Positions 1 through 4,964 are shown, counted from the stretch's first letter. The stretch: 5,025 nucleotides of DNA from Rhodospira sp. (GCA_028277295.1 JANQGN010000663.1:1-5025), one strand, 5' to 3'. Numbers and translations are program-made. The notes: generated from the letters alone by a model not told the origin.

Positions 1-663
1 TTCGGCTTCCTCCAGGGTCATGCCGATGGCATGGTCAATGCGCTCACCGACGGCGTAGTCCTCCCAGAGGTCGTCCTGGCCGGCCAGTTCGGTGTCGTAC
101 TCGTCTAGCTCCAGGCAATCAGGGATGATCAGATCGGCGGCCTGCACGGTCTTCGCCAAGTTGGGCAGGACCGGCGGCGGCACGTCGCCATCCGCCTCGG
201 TCTCGCGCTTCCGCACCATGACCCAGCGCACGAACTCCACCACCATGTCATCGTCCTGGTTGACACCCGTGGTACGCACCCAGATCACGCCCGCCTTGCG
301 ATTGGAGTTCTCTTTCAGTCCGATGACCGTGGAGGTGGCTCGCAGGGTGTCGCCCGCGTAAACCGGGACGCCGAAGACGCATTCCGCGTAGCCCAGGTTG
401 GCGAGGGCGTTCAGCGAGATGTCGGGGACGCTTTTGCCGAACACCAGGTGGAACACCAGCAGGTCATCGACGGGCATGTCCTCGTAGCCCAGGTCCATGG
501 CGAAGTCCGCCGAGGAATGCAAGGCGAAGCGTGGGCCGTACAGGGCGGTGTAGAGCGCCACGTCGCCCTCGGTGACCGTGCGTGGCGTGGGATGGACGAT
601 GTCCTGATCTAGATAGAAGTCCTCGAAGAAGTTGCCCTTGATGGTCTTGCTGCTGGCGGTCAT
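1..663 (-). CDS. mch: Mesaconyl-CoA hydratase (MaoC-type), 3' end beyond window
   Basis: Reading the minus strand from ATG at 663 gives 221 uninterrupted codons that leave the window at base 1. I recognise the product as the ethylmalonyl-CoA-pathway mesaconyl-CoA hydratase, a cytoplasmic enzyme that hydrates mesaconyl-C1-CoA to beta-methylmalyl-CoA. Visible signatures, which match my memory of the Rhodobacter protein (about 340 aa), are NFFEDFYLDQDI near residues 11-22, HLVFGKSVPDISLNALANLG around 72-91, PVYAGDTLRATSTVIGLKENSN at about 100-121 in the first hot-dog domain, VRWVMVRKRE near 150, and WEDYAVGERIDH near 210. The second hot-dog domain, expected to hold the hydratase catalytic Asp/His, lies outside the window, so activity cannot be judged. 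The gene follows mcl2 on the same strand with a 105-bp gap and has its own ribosome-binding site. A generic MaoC dehydratase is the alternative, but the similarity is specific. Confidence 0.93.
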   Translation of the reverse strand, partial: MTASSKTIKGNFFEDFYLDQDIVHPTPRTVTEGDVALYTALYGPRFALHSSADFAMDLGYEDMPVDDLLVFHLVFGKSVPDISLNALANLGYAECVFGVPVYAGDTLRATSTVIGLKENSNRKAGVIWVRTTGVNQDDDMVVEFVRWVMVRKRETEADGDVPPPVLPNLAKTVQAADLIIPDCLELDEYDTELAGQDDLWEDYAVGERIDHAIGMTLEEAE

Positions 664-672
664 GGAACGGCG

Positions 673-677
673 CTCCT
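673..677 (-). promoter_or_regulatory. Ribosome-binding site of mch
   Basis: The minus strand reads AGGAG nine bases before the ATG at 663. It fixes the start of mch and shows that the gene can be initiated independently even if it is cotranscribed with mcl2. Confidence 0.75.
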
Positions 678-712
678 GGGGGGCGGATGCGAGAACGAGA
701 AAGGGAACGGGA

Positions 713-733
713 ACCGGAGACGGCGGATCCGGT
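713..733 (-). other. Small inverted repeat between mcl2 and mch
   Basis: ACCGGA (713-718) and TCCGGT (728-733) are exact inverted repeats around a 9-base loop, in the 105-bp gap between mcl2 and mch. There is no T-run on the minus-strand side, so it does not look like an intrinsic terminator. It could be a weak intercistronic mRNA hairpin or chance in GC-rich sequence. Confidence 0.25.
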
Positions 734-768
734 CGTGGCGGCGGGTGGGCAGAGGCGCGGCGGAGGCC

Positions 769-1665
769 TCAGGCGGCGCCGGCGTGCTGCAGATCGGCGT
801 CCAGCGCGGCGATGGCCTCGGCCAGGGCGACCAGCCGACGGGCGTTGACCACGTGGAGGTTCTCGACCAACTTGCCGTCCACGACGACCACGCCCTGGCC
901 GGCCTTCTCGGCCTCGGCGTGGGCTTCGATGATTTGCCGCGACCAGGCGACCTCGGTCTCGCCGGGGGCGAACACCTGGTTGGTGGTGGCGATGGTCTTG
1001 GGGTGGATCAGCGTCTTGCCGTCGAAGCCCAGTTCCAGGCCCTGCTGACAGGCGGCGGCGAAGCCTTCGTCATCGGACAGATCAAGGTAGACGCCGTCCA
1101 GGATCGCCAGGCCGTGGGCGCGCGCCGCCAGCAGGCACAGGCCCAGGCCGGTGATCATGGGCAGACGCATGGGGGTATGGTGACAGTGCAGGTCCTTGGC
1201 CAGGTCTGACGTGCCCATGACGAACCCGCCCAGGCGGGCCGAGGCGCCCGCGATCTCCTCGGCGCGCAGCATGCCCATGGGGGTTTCCATCATGCACCAG
1301 ATGGCTGTGTTGGGCTGCGCGCCCATGCTCGCCATCAGGGCCTCGACCTGACGCACGGTGTCGGCGCTTTCGACCTTGGGCAGCAGGATGCCGTCGCAGC
1401 CGCTCGCGGCGACGGCCTCCAGGTCGGCATGGCCCCAGGGTGTGTTCAGACCGTTGACACGGACCAGCACCTCGCGCCGGCCGTAGCCTGTCGCGACCGC
1501 CGCGGCCACGTTGGCGCGGGCGTCGGCCTTGGCGTCGGGGGCGACGGCATCCTCCAGGTCCAGGATCAGGCCATCGGCGGCCAGGGTCCGGGCCTTTTCC
1601 AGGGCACGGGTGTTGGAGCCCGGCATGTAAAGGACGCTGCGGCGCGGGCGGGCGGTGGCGGCCAT
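769..1665 (-). CDS. mcl2: (3S)-malyl-CoA thioesterase-like, CitE/HpcH aldolase family
   Basis: This 298-aa cytoplasmic protein belongs to the HpcH/HpaI aldolase / citrate lyase beta-subunit family and most resembles Rhodobacter Mcl2, which hydrolyses (3S)-malyl-CoA to malate and CoA. Visible motifs are RSVLYMPGSN (residues 9-18), DLEDAV (36-41), VRVNGLNTPWG (68-78) with the likely CoA-binding Arg69, LLPKVE (94-99), MMETPMGM (125-132) with likely Mg ligand Glu127, MGTSDLAKDL (150-159) with likely second ligand Asp154, FDGKTLIHP (214-222), and VVDGKLVENLH near the C-terminus with Asp263, which in relatives reaches a neighbouring active site. Ligand roles are inferred from family knowledge. It resembles Mcl2 more than Mcl1 lyase, which lacks the RSVLYMPGS start, but lyase activity cannot be excluded from sequence. 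It is first in a probable mcl2-mch transcript. The start at 1665 has a good ribosome-binding site and fits the family N-terminus. Confidence 0.9.
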   Translation of the reverse strand: MAATARPRRSVLYMPGSNTRALEKARTLAADGLILDLEDAVAPDAKADARANVAAAVATGYGRREVLVRVNGLNTPWGHADLEAVAASGCDGILLPKVESADTVRQVEALMASMGAQPNTAIWCMMETPMGMLRAEEIAGASARLGGFVMGTSDLAKDLHCHHTPMRLPMITGLGLCLLAARAHGLAILDGVYLDLSDDEGFAAACQQGLELGFDGKTLIHPKTIATTNQVFAPGETEVAWSRQIIEAHAEAEKAGQGVVVVDGKLVENLHVVNARRLVALAEAIAALDADLQHAGAA

Positions 1666-1675
1666 GACTCGAACT

Positions 1676-1680
1676 CTCCT
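1676..1680 (-). promoter_or_regulatory. Ribosome-binding site of mcl2
   Basis: The minus strand reads AGGAG ten bases ahead of the ATG at 1665, within the purine run AGGAGAG. It supports the chosen start. Confidence 0.75.
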
Positions 1681-1688
1681 CTCAGGTC

Positions 1689-1740
1689 GGGCGATTCCCG
1701 GCGGGCGATTCCCGGCGGGCGGCTCTCTCGGCGGGCGCTT
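1689..1740. repeat. 14-bp tandem repeat upstream of mcl2
   Basis: GGGCGATTCCCGGC occurs twice in perfect tandem (1689-1702, 1703-1716). A degenerate third unit follows (1717-1732, 16 bp, GGGCGGCT then TCTCGGC) and then a partial unit GGGCGCTT (1733-1740). The array lies between the likely mcl2 promoter and the mcl2 ribosome-binding site, so it would be in the 5' untranslated leader of the mcl2-mch mRNA. It may be a slippage-prone repeat or repeated protein-binding sites. The function is unknown. Confidence 0.7.
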
Positions 1741-1745
1741 CAGGC

Positions 1746-1791
1746 GGCGATCGAGGCCCTTTGGACACGATGGTACGGCGCCGCGATCGCC
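1746..1791. repeat. 8-bp inverted repeat in the divergent region
   Basis: GGCGATCG (1746-1753) and CGATCGCC (1784-1791) are exact inverted repeats 30 bp apart, and a CGGCGCCG palindrome (1776-1783) lies between them. The element sits just inside the presumed mcl2 transcript, between the AT-rich promoter island and the tandem repeat. A regulator operator or mRNA structure is possible. The half-sites match no regulator that I can name. Confidence 0.4.
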
Positions 1792-1802
1792 ACGGCGCGA
1801 GC

Positions 1803-1830
1803 ACTATAATTAAACGTCGAGGCGTGGCAA
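1803..1830 (-). promoter_or_regulatory. Candidate sigma-70-type promoter for mcl2-mch
   Basis: On the minus strand, TTGCCA (1830-1825) is followed after 16 bases by TATAGT (1808-1803). Each hexamer matches the TTGACA/TATAAT consensus at 5 of 6 positions. This AT-rich island is isolated in very GC-rich DNA and is placed for transcription towards mcl2, giving a leader of about 130 bases that would include the tandem repeat. The transcription start is inferred, not observed. Confidence 0.55.
1805..1810 (+). promoter_or_regulatory. Possible -10 element for pdxY
   Basis: A perfect TATAAT lies on the plus strand about 105 bases upstream of the pdxY start and overlaps the minus-strand -10 candidate. 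No matching -35 hexamer is present 16-18 bases upstream, so activity would need an activator or may not exist. If both are real, the divergent promoters would compete for polymerase. Confidence 0.3.
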
Positions 1831-1914
1831 GGTACCGCCCGTCCGATCCCGTTCCACGTGAGACCCGAGGCCGCTGGCGGTCGAAGGGAGCGCGCCCAGC
1901 CCGGCCGGGGGGTC

Positions 1915-2775
1915 ATGTCCGTCCTTTCCATTCAGAGCCATGTTTGCGCCGGCCATGTGGGCAACGCCGCGGCGGTCCCCGCCTTGCAGGCTCTGGGCCG
2001 CGCCGTCTGGCCGGTGCATACCGTGCTGTTCTCCAACCATCCCGGGCATGGGCGGTTCAAGGGGCATGCCGTCGAGCCCTCGCGGGTGGCCGACTGTGTG
2101 GCCGGGTTGGCCGATTTGCCCATGGCCTGGGAAGAGCGCGCGGCGGTGTTGTCCGGGTATCTGGGGGTGCCGGGCACCGCGACCGTGGTGGCCCAGGCGG
2201 TCGACCGGGCGCGCGCGGGCCGGGTGGATCTGCCGTATCTCTGCGATCCCGTGATTGGCGATGCGCTGCCCGGCCGGTATGTGGATGCGGCGATCCCGCC
2301 GATGATGCGAGATCTGCTGGTTCCGCGCGCCACCATCATCACCCCCAACCTGTTCGAACTGCGGGTCCTGACCGGGCTGCCGTGCCGCGACCTGGCCGGT
2401 AGCCTGGCGGCGGCGCGTTGGCTGCTGGCGCGCGGGCCCCGGGTGGTGGTGGTCACCAGCCTGGAGGTGCCGGATGGTCCGGAGCCGGGCGCCGCCCGCT
2501 GCCTCGCGGCCGACAGCACGGGAGCCTGGGTGGTGAGCACCCCCACGCTGGCGTTCGCGCGGCCGCCCAATGGCGCTGGCGACCTTCTGGCGGCCCTGTT
2601 TCTGGACGCCTGGCTTGAGGACGCGCGCCCCGAGATGGCCTTGAGCCGGGCGGTCTCGGCCTTGTTCGTGGTGCTGGACGAAACCTTGCGCCGAGGCGGT
2701 GATGAACTGGCCTTGCTGGCGGCGCGGGATCGTCTGTCCAATCCGCCGCGTCTTTGGCCGCCGATCCGGGTGTGA
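1915..2775 (+). CDS. pdxY: Pyridoxal kinase (PdxY/PdxK family)
   Basis: The 286-aa product is a ribokinase-superfamily pyridoxal kinase, which phosphorylates pyridoxal with ATP in the vitamin B6 salvage pathway in the cytoplasm. Length matches E. coli PdxY (287 aa). Motifs in order are LSIQSHVCAGHVGN (residues 4-17), VWPVHTVLFSNHPGHG (31-46), LSGYLG near 80, DPVIGD (111-116), TPNLFEL (143-149), and PNGAGDLLAALFL with the presumed catalytic Asp223 in the GAGD anion-hole motif. I start it at ATG 1915 because the family N-terminus begins there. A GTG at 1858 would add 19 unconserved residues. The ribosome-binding site is poor, only a G-run immediately before the ATG. It is transcribed divergently from mcl2, and no functional link to that pathway is evident beyond adjacency. 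PdxY versus PdxK naming is not certain. Confidence 0.9.
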   Translation: MSVLSIQSHVCAGHVGNAAAVPALQALGRAVWPVHTVLFSNHPGHGRFKGHAVEPSRVADCVAGLADLPMAWEERAAVLSGYLGVPGTATVVAQAVDRARAGRVDLPYLCDPVIGDALPGRYVDAAIPPMMRDLLVPRATIITPNLFELRVLTGLPCRDLAGSLAAARWLLARGPRVVVVTSLEVPDGPEPGAARCLAADSTGAWVVSTPTLAFARPPNGAGDLLAALFLDAWLEDARPEMALSRAVSALFVVLDETLRRGGDELALLAARDRLSNPPRLWPPIRV

Positions 2776-2783
2776 TCGGCGGC
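2757..2783 (+). terminator. Strong hairpin overlapping the pdxY stop codon
   Basis: GCCGCCGATC (2757-2766) and GATCGGCGGC (2774-2783) form a perfect 10-bp stem around a 7-base loop, and the TGA stop (2773-2775) lies at the loop/stem junction. No T-run follows, so it is not a classical intrinsic terminator. It may stabilise the mRNA 3' end or act as a weak or factor-assisted terminator. The stem is certain from sequence and the role is inferred. Confidence 0.45.
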
Positions 2784-2786
2784 GGC

Positions 2787-2817
2787 GCGCCTCCGTGCCG
2801 GCATGCCGGCGCCTCCG
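2787..2817. repeat. 14-bp palindrome flanked by 9-bp direct repeats
   Basis: GCCGGCATGCCGGC (2797-2810) is a perfect palindrome immediately after pdxY. Copies of GCGCCTCCG occur at 2787-2795 and 2809-2817, the second overlapping the palindrome end. Together with the stop-codon hairpin this makes a compact structured pdxY 3' region. No T-tract follows. Confidence 0.55.
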
Positions 2818-2882
2818 AAGCCATGACGCACATGAGTCGTTTGTGTGGCGCGTATGAAACAGTCGTCACACGCTCATCAGCA

Positions 2883-2896
2883 TTGATGGATGTCAA
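2883..2896. promoter_or_regulatory. FNR/FixK-type binding site
   Basis: TTGAT-GGAT-GTCAA is an exact match to the TTGAY-N4-RTCAA consensus of the FNR/FnrL/FixK family, and the dyad extends by one more base pair on each side (A2882, T2897). It lies in the AT-richer intergenic DNA between pdxY and the DUF882 gene. At the usual -41.5 activation spacing, a plus-strand start would fall near 2931, but no good -10 is visible there. On the minus strand a weak TTTCAT (2859-2854) lies at about the right distance. The target transcript is therefore unclear. Regulation by oxygen is inferred from the motif alone. Confidence 0.5.
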
Positions 2897-3016
2897 TGGT
2901 TGGCAAAGTAGATGATGCGGCTGTGCCCAGGGCATCCCTATGTCAGTTGCCCTTTTTGCACATTTCTTGAGCCTGTTCCAATCTTCTTTCAGCCTTCACA
3001 GCCTCTCCAAACGCCT

Positions 3017-3045
3017 TTGTCAAGCGCCTTTCTACGAAATTTCAT
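3017..3045 (+). promoter_or_regulatory. Weak promoter candidate for the DUF882-DUF1491 pair
   Basis: TTGTCA (3017-3022, 5 of 6 to consensus) is followed after 17 bases by TTTCAT (3040-3045, 4 of 6) in the AT-richer part of the intergenic region. It would give a leader of about 290 bases containing both stem-loops. The -10 is poor, so this is only a candidate. Confidence 0.25.
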
Positions 3046-3231
3046 CTTGTGTGTTGCGAGCGGATAACGCATTCATACGGCCAACCGTTCGCCAGTCTGC
3101 GGGAAAGCTGGCGGTCCCCGGGTTGGGACGGGGCGGCCGCCGTCCGACGTCCAGCGTCCACGGCGTGACCGAAGCCGACGGGCCAAAGCAAAAAAAAGCA
3201 AGTCGCCGGACCAAACAAACATCAATGCGTT

Positions 3232-3258
3232 CGGACGGGGCTGATTCGCCCACGTCCG
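3232..3258 (+). other. Leader stem-loop 1
   Basis: CGGACG followed by GGGC (3232-3241) pairs with GCCC (3248-3251) and CGTCCG (3253-3258). This gives a 10-bp stem with one bulged A (3252) and a 6-base loop. It lies 83 bases upstream of the GTG start of the peptidase gene. No T-run follows, so termination is unlikely, and its role is unknown. Confidence 0.45.
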
Positions 3259-3290
3259 TCCTCCGGCACCTGATGCAAGCATGCCGCCCT

Positions 3291-3309
3291 CGGGCCGTAC
3301 GCCGGCCCG
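3291..3309 (+). other. Leader stem-loop 2
   Basis: CGGGCCG (3291-3297) and CGGCCCG (3303-3309) form a perfect 7-bp GC stem around a 5-base loop, ending 20 bases before the AGAGAGG ribosome-binding site. It could affect translation initiation of the downstream peptidase. No known riboswitch class is recognised. Confidence 0.45.
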
Positions 3310-3329
3310 TGCCATTCGTCGCGAACCGC

Positions 3330-3336
3330 AGAGAGG
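3330..3336 (+). promoter_or_regulatory. Ribosome-binding site that decides the peptidase start
   Basis: AGAGAGG is spaced five bases from GTG at 3342. With the Tat signal starting shortly after, this favours GTG 3342 over the ATG at 2940, which lacks a purine-rich site. Confidence 0.6.
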
Positions 3337-3341
3337 CTTCC

Positions 3342-4139
3342 GTGCGCATCACCCCTCCGACTCTCGACGAGTCTGTTCCCGAGGCAGATCCGACCCGGCG
3401 CCACCTCGTGTTGGGCGGAGCCGCCCTGGGGATCACCGCCGCCGTGCCGGGTCTCGCCGGCCAGACCATGGCCGCTGTCACGCCCGCGCTGCCGGACTCC
3501 AAGCCGGCCCAACCCTTCCGCATGGGCCCCGGTTTGCGGCCCGGCCTGAAGCCAGACCAGCCGTCCCGCCCCGAGATGGGTCTTGATGCCGGTGGCGCGT
3601 CGCGGTCGCCGAGTCCCGTGGTGCATCGCCCAACCGGCGCCGACCGTCCGATGGTGGTGCATCACGCGCCGGTGCCGCCACGCGCCGGCATCGCCAGCCA
3701 CCGCAGCCTGATGCTGGACAACATCAACACCGGGGAGACGTTGTCCGTCACCTACATGGAAAACGGCCGCACCCTGCCGGATGCCCTGGCGGCCATCAAC
3801 TGGGTGATGCGGGACCGGCGCACCGATGAGGTGGCGCCCATTGATGTCGCCCTGCTCGATCTGCTCCATGATCTGACCCTGGCGCTGGAGACCCGGGGGC
3901 CGATCCGCCTCATCTCGGGCTACCGGTCGCCTCAGACCAACCACGCCATGAGCGTCGGTAACCGCTCCGTGGCGCGCAAGAGCTATCACACGCGCGGCAT
4001 GGCCGCCGACATCGCCATTCCAGGGGTCAGCGTGCCGGCGCTGTTCCGCGTGGCGGCCTCCATGGGCCGGGGGGGCGTGGGGGATTATCCGGGCTCGGGG
4101 TTTGTTCATGTGGACGTCGGTCCCCCGCGCACTTGGTAG
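3342..4139 (+). CDS. Tat-exported DUF882 (M15_2, YcbK/MepK-like) peptidase
   Basis: From GTG 3342 the product is 265 aa. A twin-arginine signal follows: TRRHLVLGG (residues 18-26) with Arg19-Arg20, a hydrophobic stretch to about 40, and likely cleavage in AGQTMAA near 39-45. Residues 46 to about 110 form a proline-rich linker. The C-terminal domain is DUF882/peptidase M15_2, with RSLMLDNINTGETL, LISGYRSPQTN, SYHTRGMAADI and FVHVDVGPPRTW. Predicted zinc ligands are His216 and Asp223 (H-x6-D) and His256. Family members such as E. coli MepK are periplasmic murein endopeptidases that cut cross-links, so a role in cell-wall growth is likely. The frame is open back to ATG 2940, but that would bury the Tat signal about 150 residues in. 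DUF1491 follows after 42 bp, suggesting an operon. The exact peptide bond cut is not known. Confidence 0.87.
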   Translation: MRITPPTLDESVPEADPTRRHLVLGGAALGITAAVPGLAGQTMAAVTPALPDSKPAQPFRMGPGLRPGLKPDQPSRPEMGLDAGGASRSPSPVVHRPTGADRPMVVHHAPVPPRAGIASHRSLMLDNINTGETLSVTYMENGRTLPDALAAINWVMRDRRTDEVAPIDVALLDLLHDLTLALETRGPIRLISGYRSPQTNHAMSVGNRSVARKSYHTRGMAADIAIPGVSVPALFRVAASMGRGGVGDYPGSGFVHVDVGPPRTW

Positions 4140-4168
4140 CGCCAGCATCATCGGGCCAGCCCACGCGC

Positions 4169-4173
4169 GGAGG
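4169..4173 (+). promoter_or_regulatory. Ribosome-binding site of the DUF1491 gene
   Basis: GGAGG lies eight bases before ATG 4182, close to ideal spacing, and confirms the start in the short gap after the peptidase gene. Confidence 0.8.
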
Positions 4174-4181
4174 CGACGGCC

Positions 4182-4535
4182 ATGGCACGGTTGACCGCCG
4201 GCCTGAGGGCGCGCGCGTATCTGCGGCAGGTGCAGATCCGCGGCGGGTTCGGCACGGTCCTGCGGCGTGGCGACGAAACCGCCGGCGATATTCTGCTGAA
4301 GGTGCGTCCGGTGGGCGCGGACGGGGGCGGCAGGGCGGTCGAGGTCTACGCCCAGGCGACTCTGGCGGACGGCCAGCGCGGTTGGATGCGGCTAGGCCGC
4401 CCGGGCTTCACGGATGAGGCCGCCGCCGACGCCGCTATTGCCCGGGCCATCCGTCGCGACCCGGACCTGTGGGTTCTGGAGCTGGAGTCGGACGGCACCG
4501 GCTTTCCACTCGACGAGCCGCTGCTCACGGGATAG
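4182..4535 (+). CDS. DUF1491 family protein, function unknown
   Basis: This 117-aa protein matches the DUF1491 family pattern, which I know as a small cytosolic protein common in Alphaproteobacteria. Features are an N-terminal RLTAGLRARAYLRQ segment, GTVLRRGDETAGDILLKV at about residues 24-41 with the conserved-looking GDETAG (30-35), a central strand region with WMRLGRPG (68-75), an alanine-rich helix DEAAADAAIARAIRRD (78-93), and RDPDLWVLELE (92-102). No signal peptide, membrane segment or catalytic motif is evident. The length is normal for the family. It lies 42 bp after the DUF882 peptidase on the same strand with a strong ribosome-binding site, so the two are probably cotranscribed. That does not establish a shared function. 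No biochemical role is known to me. Confidence 0.85.
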   Translation: MARLTAGLRARAYLRQVQIRGGFGTVLRRGDETAGDILLKVRPVGADGGGRAVEVYAQATLADGQRGWMRLGRPGFTDEAAADAAIARAIRRDPDLWVLELESDGTGFPLDEPLLTG

Positions 4536-4728
4536 CGGGCAGCCCCTGGGAGCGTGACGTCCGCGAGCGCGCGTCGTGGCGAACGCGCAACAAGGTGAGC
4601 GAATAACGTGCGATAAGGGCAACTCTTGTAGGGGTGTGGCCGGCAGTGATACCGTTGCCGCGTGAGGTCGATGATCCGCCTGTGGCGATTGGCCGGCTGG
4701 CCAGGCGACGCGGTCGGCGCGCTCAGGT

Positions 4729-4749
4729 GGGTGGTTGAGCGGGTGGTTG
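4729..4749. repeat. Short direct repeat GGGTGGTTG
   Basis: GGGTGGTTG occurs at 4729-4737 and 4741-4749, with a 12-bp period, in the gene-free stretch after the DUF1491 gene. No function is evident. Confidence 0.4.
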
Positions 4750-4833
4750 CGTCACCGGTCGCGTGCGCTATGCCGCGCGTCGCGGGGACACCTCCACCAT
4801 CCGCCAGTCGTGTCGCGGCTCCGTGATCGAGGG

Positions 4834-4843
4834 CCGATATCGG
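4834..4843. repeat. 10-bp palindrome CCGATATCGG
   Basis: A perfect 10-bp palindrome lies about 120 bases upstream of the last partial gene. It might be a regulator site, but a palindrome this short can occur by chance. Confidence 0.3.
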
Positions 4844-4964
4844 ACGCCGGTCGCGGGCCTCAGGATGTGGGCCTCAAGAGGTGGGTTCCGTCTCCCAGTC
4901 CAGATGTCCTGCCCATGGCGGCATGACACGCTTCTGATTCCTTCAACGAAGGCGAGGTTCTCCG

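Larger units (their letters stand above)
2776..3341. other. Long intergenic region before the DUF882 gene
   Basis: No convincing gene is seen in these 566 bases. The first 45 bases are palindrome-rich pdxY 3' sequence. From about 2820 to 3080 the DNA is clearly more AT-rich than its surroundings and holds the FNR-type box and a weak promoter candidate. From about 3090 it becomes GC-rich again, with an A8 run at 3190-3197 and two stem-loops (3232-3258, 3291-3309). A reading frame is open from ATG 2940 into the peptidase gene. Its first 134 codons lack the third-position G/C preference of the neighbouring genes and read as low-complexity non-family sequence, so I treat it as untranslated leader. 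Confidence 0.6.
4536..4964. other. Intergenic stretch with no supported gene
   Basis: I find no convincing gene in about 430 bases. Open frames such as 4735-4926 and 4763-4972 give arginine-rich, low-quality peptides with no family resemblance or ribosome-binding site. Near the left end GCGCGT (4569-4574) and ACGCGC (4583-4588) can form a 6-bp hairpin without a T-run, which is a poor terminator candidate for the DUF1491 transcript. A TGGCC/GGCCA hairpin lies at 4690-4703, and GGGCCTCA is repeated at 4855-4862 and 4869-4876. No tRNA-like arms were found. Confidence 0.5.

Noticed and set aside
745..1209. Plus-strand open frame of 154 codons opposite mcl2
   Set aside because: It is antisense to a well-supported gene, and its Gly/Ala/Gln-rich peptide is the typical mirror of a GC-rich coding strand.
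1858..1914. GTG-initiated 19-residue N-terminal extension of pdxY
   Set aside because: The family N-terminus starts at the ATG at 1915, the extension is Arg/Gly-rich, and no ribosome-binding site precedes the GTG.
1932..2831. Minus-strand open frame of 299 codons opposite pdxY
   Set aside because: It lies antisense to the recognised pyridoxal kinase, and its Arg/Ser/Ala-rich translation shows no family motif.
2844..2861. TGT-N12-ACA motif resembling a PpsR/CrtJ photosynthesis-regulator site
   Set aside because: The inner bases do not fit TGTC-N10-GACA, only six positions match, and no photosynthesis gene is adjacent.
2902..2918. TGGCA...TGC as a possible sigma-54 -24/-12 promoter
   Set aside because: The GG-to-GC spacing is wrong (13 rather than 10 bases) and the -12 element is not conserved.
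3190..3197. A8 run as a minus-strand intrinsic terminator T-tract
   Set aside because: No stable hairpin precedes it on the minus strand and no minus-strand gene ends there.
3222..4151. Minus-strand open frame of 309 codons opposite the DUF882 gene
   Set aside because: The peptide is His/Arg/Gly-rich with no recognisable domain, while the opposite strand encodes clear Tat and M15_2 motifs.
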